Shown one piece after another: positions 1 through 5,343 of a DNA stretch of 11,066 nt. How positions within the stretch are numbered: position 1 is the first letter of the stretch; the number at the start of each line of letters is the position of its first letter. The stretch covers positions 1 through 11,066 of the forward strand of contig CAYYOL010000053.1 in NCBI GenBank assembly GCA_964473245.1, given 5' to 3'. The DNA is from CAYZJV01 sp964473245 (GTDB lineage: Bacteria > Spirochaetota > Spirochaetia > Sphaerochaetales > Sphaerochaetaceae). The notes below the pieces were generated by a model. That model saw nothing but the letters and a program-made list of their open reading frames with translations. It was not told the origin of the DNA and did no database searches. Position numbers and translations under genes: made by a program.

Positions 1-1676
1 TTGTCCAGTTCATCGATTCTCCCGTTCTCCTCGAGAAATGGGATAAACTCTCCAGGGGAGATGATGCCGTGATCGGGATGGTTCCACCGAACGAGTGCTT
101 CTGCGCCTACGATCTCAAGGGTATCGATGTCAAACTTCGGTTGGTAGTAGACGACGAACTCCTCCTGCTTTAAAGCGGTGGAGAAACGACCTTCGAGTGC
201 TCTTCGTCGCTGCATTGTCTCGTGCAGAGCCTCATCATAGAACGCGTAGGCAGAGAGTCCCGAAGTCTTGATCGTCTCAAGGGCGATCTTCGCTCTATCG
301 TGTGCTGAGTCAAGCTCCGATGCCCCTTGATCCAGAGGATAGATCCCGCATGAATAGGTAAGCGATAACTCCCTATGAGATTGGAGGATAGTCGATGACC
401 GGATGGAATCCAGTGCTTGTATCAATTGAGATACCCGTTGCTCGATACTTGGACTCGACCGCAGAATCAGGGCAAAACGGTCGTTGACCACACGTGCGGC
501 AAACTCGTCCGAGTCGATGCTGCTGGCGATAACAGATCCCATCGCTTGCAGGATCGCCGTACCTGTTTCAAAGCCGACTGCACTGTTGATCAGCTTGAAG
601 CGATCAATATCCACGAGCACAAAGTAGAACCCTCTCCTTCCCAGATCGCTGATCTTGTGCTGTGTCTTATATTTTAGATGGTCCCAAGTCCAGAGTCCGG
701 TGACTTTGTCGGTGAACGCAATTCGTTCCAGAATCTCATGTCTCCGTTCTCGTACCAAGCCGATGACCATCAGAACGATGACCAAAAGTGACAACGATCC
801 ATACAGTCCGATTGCCATGACTCGTGCTGCTAGGGAGAGAGAACCCATCATTGCCCGTTCGGGGAGTACGGTGAGTACATACCAGTTGTTGATCCCGAGT
901 GGACGATAATCGACAAACTCTCCTAACTCATGGCTCTTCATGTGCACCATACCGCGCTCTCCACGACCAATGGCAGCTTCCAACTCTTGTAGCCCCACCG
1001 AGCTTGCATAGTGTGGGAGTTCAGAGAAGGGAAGATCGTGCGAATACATACCGTCGCTAAAACCAGTATTCGCAAGAACGACCTCTCCCGTCGTCTTCAC
1101 GATGTAGGCATTCCCTTTTCCGTTCGGTGTGGAGACCTGAAGCATGTTCGCATATACATGGATATCGCGCACTCCACGGAGTACGCCAATCACCTTCCCC
1201 TCCCGGAAGATCGGTACAGCAATGACAATAATGAGTTGTTGTGCATCTTGTGTGTGCTGCAGGACCTCTGAGACCACCGTTCGACCTTGCATAGCCTGGC
1301 GAAAATAGTCTCGAAAGGCGAGATTCACCAGATACCCATCGGAGTTGATGCTGGAGCCATCCGGGGCTATCACTCCTAGTCGAATATACCCTCCAGCTTC
1401 CGATTCGTGGCGAAGAATGGAGATGATGTCCGGGTTCTGAATATCCTCGTATCGACTAATGAATGCCGCCTGGAGTTGTAGTGAAGCGATTTCGGCACTG
1501 ATTACCGAGTTCAGGCGCACCACATTCTGCGTGGCGATCTCATTGATGAGCGACTGTACATCGTCGGTCACTATACGATCGAGTCTTCCGACCACAAACA
1601 GACCGCCGACAATCAACCAGATCGACACAACGAGTAAGAGAATGAGAAATAGCCGTAGTCTCAATTTTCTCGTCAT
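1..1676 (-). CDS. Membrane Cache-sensor protein with degenerate GGDEF and N-terminal part of an EAL domain (partial, runs off left edge)
   Basis: I translated this from the minus strand; it is open to the window edge (558 codons visible). It starts at an ATG at 1676 after a purine-rich GGAAGGG. Visible order: short basic N-terminus; transmembrane helix at about residues 7-28; extracytoplasmic sensor region at about 29-280 with the Cache-like stretch FRDYFRQAMQGRTVVS; second transmembrane helix at about 282-303; GGDEF-like domain at about 315-480; EAL domain from about 505, cut by the edge. The GGDEF signature reads RVVNDRF (about 393-399), so both glycines and the glutamate are lost, and the usual GHxxGD is GFETGT. 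It is therefore probably not a diguanylate cyclase. The EAL motif is intact (AEALVRW, Glu about 524), so cyclic-di-GMP phosphodiesterase activity is the best guess, but most catalytic residues lie outside the window. The ligand is unknown. It sits 3' of the malic-enzyme terminator and no clear promoter of its own is visible. Confidence 0.88.
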   Translation of the reverse strand, partial: MTRKLRLRLFLILLLVVSIWLIVGGLFVVGRLDRIVTDDVQSLINEIATQNVVRLNSVISAEIASLQLQAAFISRYEDIQNPDIISILRHESEAGGYIRLGVIAPDGSSINSDGYLVNLAFRDYFRQAMQGRTVVSEVLQHTQDAQQLIIVIAVPIFREGKVIGVLRGVRDIHVYANMLQVSTPNGKGNAYIVKTTGEVVLANTGFSDGMYSHDLPFSELPHYASSVGLQELEAAIGRGERGMVHMKSHELGEFVDYRPLGINNWYVLTVLPERAMMGSLSLAARVMAIGLYGSLSLLVIVLMVIGLVRERRHEILERIAFTDKVTGLWTWDHLKYKTQHKISDLGRRGFYFVLVDIDRFKLINSAVGFETGTAILQAMGSVIASSIDSDEFAARVVNDRFALILRSSPSIEQRVSQLIQALDSIRSSTILQSHRELSLTYSCGIYPLDQGASELDSAHDRAKIALETIKTSGLSAYAFYDEALHETMQRRRALEGRFSTALKQEEFVVYYQPKFDIDTLEIVGAEALVRWNHPDHGIISPGEFIPFLEENGRIDELD

Positions 1677-1693
1677 GCACCCTTCCGTTTCAT
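1673..1693 (-). other. Possible six-codon leader ORF overlapping the EAL gene start
   Basis: An ATG at 1693 opens a tiny frame, MKRKGA, whose TGA stop overlaps the ATG of the Cache/EAL gene (ATGA overlap). The purine-rich ribosome-binding region of the large gene lies inside it. This arrangement could couple translation, but such a short frame is easily a chance product and has no good ribosome-binding site of its own. Confidence 0.15.
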
Positions 1694-1702
1694 GAACACG
1701 CT

Positions 1703-1741
1703 AAGAACAAAAGGTTCTCGTCCGATAAACAGACGAGAACC
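1703..1741 (-). terminator. Rho-independent terminator of the DeoR-dehydrogenase-malic enzyme operon
   Basis: There is a perfect 10-bp stem, GGTTCTCGTC at 1713-1722 paired with GACGAGAACC at 1732-1741, with a 9-nt loop. On the minus strand it is followed by the U-rich tail TTTTGTTCTT (1712-1703). It lies about 28 bases past the malic-enzyme stop. The plus-strand side has no T-tract, so it acts on minus-strand transcripts. Confidence 0.92.
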
Positions 1742-1768
1742 CAAACAATTACAAATCGTACATCACTT

Positions 1769-3055
1769 CTACTCCCAGTAGTGTGCCATCCGTTTCTTCA
1801 AAGATTCTCTATACCCGTCCCAATCGGTGATCGGGCGCAGTGCGAGCCCCTCTTCACAGGCAGCCTTAGCCACAGCAACAGCCTCCCATTCGATAACGCG
1901 TGGATCGAAGGGTTTCGGGACGATGTAGTTCCGTCCGAAGGTGAACTCCTTTCCCGAATAGGCACGTCTGACCACTTCAGGCACAGGCTCCTTCGCCAAG
2001 TCTGCAAGAGCTTTGGCAGCAGCCATCTTCATCCCCTCTGAGATCATGGTTGCACGGACATCTAGTGCTCCACGGAAAATGAAGGGGAATCCGAGTACAT
2101 TGTTGATCTGATTCGGGAAGTCACTCCGTCCCGTAGCCATGACTACATCGCTTCGAGTCGCGATTGCCACGTCGTAGGCAATCTCAGGGTTCGGGTTGCT
2201 CATAGCGAACACAATGGGATCTTTTGCCATGGAATTCAACATTTCCGGAGTGAGACAATCTGCTACTGAGAGGCCCATGAACACATCGGCATCCACTACG
2301 GCATCGGCAAGCGATCGAGCAGAGGTCTCGACTGCAAACTCTCGCTTCTCCTTCGTCATGCCCTCTGTTCTCCCTGCATAGATTACACCCTTGCTATCGA
2401 GCATGATGATATTCTTTGGATCGACTCCTGCTGCAACGAACATCTTCGCACAGGAGATACCGGCAGCCCCAGCACCATTGACTACGATCTTCACATCGGC
2501 AAGTTTCTTACCCACCAACTCCACAGCGTTCATGAGCCCAGCAGTGGAGATGATTGCGGTACCGTGCTGATCATCGTGAAATATGGGGATATTGCATTGC
2601 TCGATCAGCGCCTGCTCGATCTCGAAACACTCGGGGCCTTTGATGTCTTCCAGGTTCACTCCTCCGAAGGTCGGCTCCATAGCTTTCACAATCTCGATGA
2701 TCTTCTGTGGATCCTTTACATCGAGTTCAATATCGAAAACGTCGATATCTGCAAAGCGCTTGAAAAGCACTCCCTTGCCTTCCATGACCGGCTTGGATGC
2801 CAAGGCGCCCCGGTCCCCCAACCCAAGAATCGCAGTACCGTTGGAGATGACGGCTACCAGATTCCCCTTTGCAGTATAGGCATATGCATCTTCGGGATTT
2901 TCAGCGATCTCCAATACAGGCTTCGCCACCCCTGGGGTATAGGCCAACGACAGTTCGTCGGCGGTCTTGCACGGTTTGGTCGGAACAACCGACACCTTTC
3001 CTGGAACACCATCCATCGTATGATACTTCAGTGCTTTCTCTTTCAACATGTCCAT
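1769..3055 (-). CDS. Malic enzyme (malate dehydrogenase, oxaloacetate-decarboxylating), short bacterial form
   Basis: This 428-residue protein oxidatively decarboxylates L-malate to pyruvate and CO2 with NAD(P)+ reduction, in the cytoplasm. The family signatures are all present: SLAYTPGVAKP (36-46, catalytic Tyr39), GLGDRGALASKPVMEGKG (78-95, catalytic Lys94), the metal ligands in LEDIKGPE (Glu136, Asp137) and FHDDQHGT (Asp161/Asp162), a Rossmann loop GAGAAG (194-199), and the C-terminal signature ATGRSDFPNQINNVLGFPF. The length matches the compact YtsJ-type enzymes; the phosphotransacetylase-like tail of MaeB is absent. Coenzyme choice cannot be read safely; Asp220 at the end of the second Rossmann strand could favour NAD. 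The start at 3055 is supported by AAGGA seven bases upstream; a second ATG two codons in is less well placed. It is the last gene of the operon, 33 bases after the dehydrogenase and before a strong terminator. Confidence 0.95.
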   Translation of the reverse strand: MDMLKEKALKYHTMDGVPGKVSVVPTKPCKTADELSLAYTPGVAKPVLEIAENPEDAYAYTAKGNLVAVISNGTAILGLGDRGALASKPVMEGKGVLFKRFADIDVFDIELDVKDPQKIIEIVKAMEPTFGGVNLEDIKGPECFEIEQALIEQCNIPIFHDDQHGTAIISTAGLMNAVELVGKKLADVKIVVNGAGAAGISCAKMFVAAGVDPKNIIMLDSKGVIYAGRTEGMTKEKREFAVETSARSLADAVVDADVFMGLSVADCLTPEMLNSMAKDPIVFAMSNPNPEIAYDVAIATRSDVVMATGRSDFPNQINNVLGFPFIFRGALDVRATMISEGMKMAAAKALADLAKEPVPEVVRRAYSGKEFTFGRNYIVPKPFDPRVIEWEAVAVAKAACEEGLALRPITDWDGYRESLKKRMAHYWE

Positions 3056-3088
3056 GGTTTCATCCTTTGTATTTCGTGTGTTGTGTCA

Positions 3089-4216
3089 CTATTCGAAGTC
3101 GAATCGGTAATCGAGATTGTAGGCATCCCTAAGTTCGATCATATGCTTTTGCAGACTCGGTGGAACCGGACAACCGTGCTCCTTACGATACTGCCATGCA
3201 TCGTACTCCTTCTCTCCAGCGGTATAGATACGATCTTCACCCGGAGCCTTCTTCGAGTCTCTGATCTCGCGACAGATCGTCCCTGCAACACGCTTGAATA
3301 CCTCGAGTCCCATAAAGCGTTCGGGATCGATCGCCATGAAGAAGTGTCCGAGCGGATACGGAATCGGTTTGTGGTTCTCATCGAAACCGTTCAAGGCCTT
3401 CATGAATGAGCCATCCTGTAGTGCCGCTGAGAGGATTTCCACAACCATGGCATAGCCGAAACCTTTGAATCCTGCAGTCTCTTCACCAATTCCACCAAGC
3501 GGGGTAAGAGCTGCCTCGCCCGTAGTGAGATCCTTGAGCACCTGCTCGGTATCGGTTCTTGTCTTGCCGTTGAGGCCGATCACCCACCCTGGAGGCAGTG
3601 TCTTACCGGCTCTTCCGTACACTTCGATCTTGCCTCGCTGCGTAACACTCGTTGCACAGTCGAGCACGAACGGGAACTTTTCATCTGTTGGGATACCGAA
3701 GGTGAGCGGGTTCGTGCCGAGCATATTCTCAACTCCGAACGTCGGAGCAATGGAGGGTCTGGCATTGGTACCTGTGATACCGATCATACCTGCTTCGACA
3801 GCCATGGTTGCATAGTATCCAGCGATTCCGTAGTGGTTGCTGTTCCGCACAGCGACCATGCCGAGCCCATGCTCCTTTGCCTTCTCAATGGCCATCTCCA
3901 TGGCCTTCTTGCTCACCACGTGGCCCATTCCGTTGTGTCCATCGAGCACTGCAGTGGTGGTGTCGTCCTTCAATACCTCAATCTCGGTCACGGGATTCAT
4001 GATACCGATATTGATCCGATCGATATAGATCGGTTTGAGCCGTCCAATACCGTGGGAGTCGATTCCACGTTTGTCCGATTCAATCAATACATCACCGATG
4101 ATTTTCGCATCGTCATCGGGAACACCGACTGCTTTCAGCGAGTCGATCATGAACGATTCGAGTGTCTCGAAATCGATCCACACGCAGTCCTGGTAGGCAT
4201 CTTCGTAAGCCATCAT
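3089..4216 (-). CDS. Type-2 malate/L-lactate dehydrogenase family oxidoreductase (Ldh_2 / YlbC-ComC-AllD-DlgD family)
   Basis: This 375-residue cytoplasmic NAD(P)-dependent 2-hydroxyacid dehydrogenase belongs to the Ldh_2 fold, unrelated to classical MDH/LDH. Visible family motifs: RGIDSHGIGRL (50-60, His55), RNSNHYGIAGYY (124-135, the family's catalytic-type His128), GTNARPSIAPTFG (149-161), MLGTNPLTFGIP (165-176) and the C-terminal GFKGFGYAMVVEIL (249-261). Known members act on malate, sulfolactate, ureidoglycolate or diketogulonate. The malic enzyme immediately downstream makes malate the most economical substrate, but this is inference from context. Its first ATG overlaps the stop of the DeoR gene (TAATG). 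A GGAGG lies only 3 bases before this ATG but 6 before the next one at 4213, so true initiation may be at 4213 (MAYED). A sugar-acid reductase role remains possible given the DeoR regulator. Confidence 0.93.
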   Translation of the reverse strand: MMAYEDAYQDCVWIDFETLESFMIDSLKAVGVPDDDAKIIGDVLIESDKRGIDSHGIGRLKPIYIDRINIGIMNPVTEIEVLKDDTTTAVLDGHNGMGHVVSKKAMEMAIEKAKEHGLGMVAVRNSNHYGIAGYYATMAVEAGMIGITGTNARPSIAPTFGVENMLGTNPLTFGIPTDEKFPFVLDCATSVTQRGKIEVYGRAGKTLPPGWVIGLNGKTRTDTEQVLKDLTTGEAALTPLGGIGEETAGFKGFGYAMVVEILSAALQDGSFMKALNGFDENHKPIPYPLGHFFMAIDPERFMGLEVFKRVAGTICREIRDSKKAPGEDRIYTAGEKEYDAWQYRKEHGCPVPPSLQKHMIELRDAYNLDYRFDFE

Positions 4217-4224
4217 TATCCTCC
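4211..4224 (-). promoter_or_regulatory. Ribosome-binding site and coupled stop/start between regulator and dehydrogenase
   Basis: On the minus strand GGAGG (4224-4220) precedes a TAATG overlap in which the regulator stop and the dehydrogenase ATG share one base (4216). A tandem ATG follows at 4213. The 6-base spacing to the second ATG is better than the 3-base spacing to the first. The layout predicts translational coupling, whichever ATG is used. Confidence 0.7.
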
Positions 4225-5016
4225 GTTCTTCTGGTGACGAGCAGCTCCCGCCACGATAAGTTCAATCTGATTCTCTTCCAATTCGTGTTTCGAGAGCATC
4301 CGCTCTCCCTTCACATCGGTAATAAGTACATCGATATCCTTCGCATCCACCGTGCTGAAATTCGAGAGGACTCCAATCTTGTTCGCTGCTGCCACAACGA
4401 TCACGGGACCCACCGTACGCTCGATCATGAGCCTAGTGGTTTCGGCCTCTTCGACAACGGGTGTGGTCAGGCCAGCAGAAAGACTGAAGCCGTCCACGCC
4501 TATGATCGCTTTATTTGCATAGACTTGTCCGATGATCGGTTGTGAAAGCCCCCCGGATACCGAGTGGGATCGGGTTCGGTAGACACCTCCGACGAAGATG
4601 AGCCTGAATCGGGCATCTTCATTCGCAATCCATGCAGCATCCATATTATTCGATACAATGGTTATGTCGTGTTCCTTCAGCGCCCGGATTACTTCCAGAG
4701 TGGTGGATCCGCTGTTGATGAATACCGTATCTCCCTGCTCGATGAGCGAGGCTGCTGCGAGACCGATCGACTGTTTCTCTTCGGGAAATTCGAGGGCTTT
4801 CTGCGCATACAATGGTTCGATCGGGAGACTCTTCCGAAGTGTGGCACCACCATGGGTCCGCTCTACCAAGCCTTCATCTGCAAGGTGGTCGAGATCTCTT
4901 CGTATAGTAAGTACACTTACGCCGAACCGCTCGCTGAGATCCTGAACCTGCACTACCCCATCTTGGGATATGAGATTGAGTATTTGGCGTTGCCGATCGG
5001 CAGGAATCATTCCCAC
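4216..5016 (-). CDS. DeoR-family transcriptional regulator
   Basis: It has an N-terminal DeoR winged helix (RQRQILNLISQDG, then VQDLSERFGVSVLTIRRDLDHL and the GLVERTHGGA wing), followed by the DeoRC sugar-phosphate sensor domain (INSGSTTLEVIRAL, TIVSNNMDAAW, FVGGVYR, GVDGFSLSAGLTT, VVAAANKIG). DeoR regulators usually repress sugar-catabolic genes and are relieved by a phosphorylated sugar; the effector here is unknown. The frame is open up to 5238, but that extension crosses tRNA-Cys in antisense and lies upstream of the consensus promoter, so it is not real. I place the start at GTG 5016, because AGGGAG sits six bases upstream; it gives about 266 residues, normal for the family. ATG at 5010 (MIPADRQRQ) is almost as good; ATG at 5043 lacks a ribosome-binding site. 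It is the first gene of the operon and is probably autoregulated through the repeats at its promoter. Confidence 0.93.
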   Translation of the reverse strand: MGMIPADRQRQILNLISQDGVVQVQDLSERFGVSVLTIRRDLDHLADEGLVERTHGGATLRKSLPIEPLYAQKALEFPEEKQSIGLAAASLIEQGDTVFINSGSTTLEVIRALKEHDITIVSNNMDAAWIANEDARFRLIFVGGVYRTRSHSVSGGLSQPIIGQVYANKAIIGVDGFSLSAGLTTPVVEEAETTRLMIERTVGPVIVVAAANKIGVLSNFSTVDAKDIDVLITDVKGERMLSKHELEENQIELIVAGAARHQKNGG

Positions 5017-5035
5017 AAGACTCTCCCTCGTTAGA

Positions 5036-5049
5036 CCGATCATGATCGG
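5036..5049. promoter_or_regulatory. Perfect 14-bp palindrome in the DeoR operon leader, operator candidate
   Basis: CCGATCATGATCGG is a perfect inverted repeat without spacer. It lies about 10-23 bases downstream of the predicted transcription start (near 5059) and upstream of the regulator's ribosome-binding site. That position suits a repressor roadblock site. Its ATCATGAT core recurs in the imperfect palindrome at 6676-6689. That a protein binds here is inference. Confidence 0.45.
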
Positions 5050-5052
5050 CGT

Positions 5053-5085
5053 TGAACGTTTTTGAATTATAGTGAACGTTTGAAT
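5053..5085 (-). repeat. Two operator-like direct repeats flanking the -10 element
   Basis: On the plus strand TGAACGTTTTTGAAT (5053-5067) and TGAACGTTTGAAT (5073-5085) are the same sequence apart from two extra Ts in the first copy. Their TGAACGTT starts are 20 bases apart, close to two helical turns, and the copies bracket and overlap the -10 box of the operon promoter. Repeats of this kind at the promoter of a DeoR gene are typical of an autoregulatory operator; binding is inferred. Confidence 0.55.
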
Positions 5086-5094
5086 CAATGTCAA
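5066..5094 (-). promoter_or_regulatory. Consensus sigma70 promoter of the DeoR operon
   Basis: The minus strand carries an exact TTGACA (5094-5089), a 17-base spacer and an exact TATAAT (5071-5066). The expected transcript start is near 5059, leaving a leader of about 43-49 bases before the favoured regulator start codons. A perfect promoter of this strength generally needs a repressor, which fits the overlapping repeats and the encoded DeoR protein. Confidence 0.9.
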
Positions 5095-5113
5095 CGAATT
5101 TTTCGTGCATAAT

Positions 5114-5149
5114 AGAACAAAAAGGCTCAAACTTGGGTGATGCGAGCCT
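5114..5149 (-). terminator. Probable minus-strand terminator insulating the DeoR promoter
   Basis: On the minus strand AGGCTC (5149-5144) pairs with GAGCCT (5128-5123) across a 15-base loop; the stem can be lengthened by A-U and G-U pairs. It is followed by TTTTGTTCT, almost the same tail as the malic-enzyme terminator. It lies just upstream of the DeoR promoter and would stop transcripts arriving from the mutarotase-like gene. The stem is modest and the loop is large, so confidence is moderate. Confidence 0.5.
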
Positions 5150-5161
5150 CTCTTGACAGGG

Positions 5162-5190
5162 TTGCCAATTCTACCAATTTCTGCTATCTT
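5162..5190 (+). promoter_or_regulatory. Promoter of tRNA-Cys
   Basis: TTGCCA (5162-5167), a 17-base spacer and TATCTT (5185-5190) form a plausible sigma70 promoter. The -10 box ends 12 bases before the tRNA, so the precursor would have only a few 5' leader bases. A nearby TTGACA (5153-5158) has no -10 box at the right distance and is not favoured. Confidence 0.6.
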
Positions 5191-5202
5191 CCCTAAAGCA
5201 AT

Positions 5203-5274
5203 GGTGCCGTACCCAAGTGGTAAGGGACAGGTCTGCAAAACCTCTATGCACCGGTTCGAATCCGGTCGGCACCT
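5203..5274 (+). tRNA. tRNA-Cys (anticodon GCA)
   Basis: A complete 72-base cloverleaf: acceptor GGTGCCG / CGGCACC (perfect 7 bp), D-arm CCC / GGG, anticodon loop CTGCAAA with GCA at 5235-5237, 5-base variable loop, T-arm ACCGG-TTCGAAT-CCGGT, and discriminator T73 as is usual for tRNA-Cys. The 3' CCA is not encoded, so it must be added enzymatically. The outermost anticodon-stem pair is a C-C mismatch, a small oddity. It has its own promoter and terminator and is the only plus-strand gene in the left half of the window. Confidence 0.96.
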
Positions 5275-5277
5275 AAT

Positions 5278-5316
5278 GAGGCTCCTGCTTTTCGGCAGGA
5301 GCCTCTCTTGTTTCTC
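5278..5316 (+). terminator. Rho-independent terminator of tRNA-Cys
   Basis: A perfect 11-bp stem, GAGGCTCCTGC (5278-5288) with GCAGGAGCCTC (5295-5305), has loop TTTTCG and is followed on the plus strand by the T-rich tail TCTTGTTTCTC. It begins four bases after the tRNA discriminator. The opposite strand has no T-tract after the stem, so it should not efficiently stop the convergent mutarotase-like gene. Confidence 0.9.
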
Positions 5317-5343
5317 AAAGAGTACTTCGCTGTAACAAGAATC

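Larger units (their letters stand above)
5144..5310 (+). repeat. 12-bp direct repeat flanking the tRNA-Cys unit
   Basis: GAGCCTCTCTTG occurs at 5144-5155, just upstream of the tRNA promoter, and again at 5299-5310, where it forms the descending arm and start of the tail of the tRNA terminator. The two copies enclose the promoter and the tRNA. It may be a relic of a duplicated tRNA-terminator segment or simply two terminator arms of similar sequence. Confidence 0.5.

Noticed and set aside
417..909. Plus-strand small frames in the left 1.7 kb.
   Set aside because: The minus strand reads continuously as a Cache/GGDEF-like/EAL protein through this region, so the plus-strand frames are shadows.
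2564..3409. Long plus-strand open frame of 281 codons opposite the malic enzyme and dehydrogenase.
   Set aside because: It lies fully antisense to two clear enzyme genes and spans their junction. Its translation resembles no protein family and has irregular composition; it is a codon-bias shadow.
3833..4237. Plus-strand frames opposite the dehydrogenase start region.
   Set aside because: They overlap strongly conserved Ldh_2 coding sequence on the minus strand and have no supporting signals.
5017..5238. Upstream extension of the DeoR regulator to an ATG at 5238, giving 340 residues.
   Set aside because: The extra codons run antisense through tRNA-Cys and lie partly upstream of the consensus promoter's transcript start. 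They show no domain, and good internal starts give the normal family length.
5144..5310. tRNA-associated attachment site of an integrated element.
   Set aside because: The repeated 12-mer is not part of the tRNA 3' end, and no integrase or foreign cargo is nearby; the neighbouring genes are ordinary metabolic genes.
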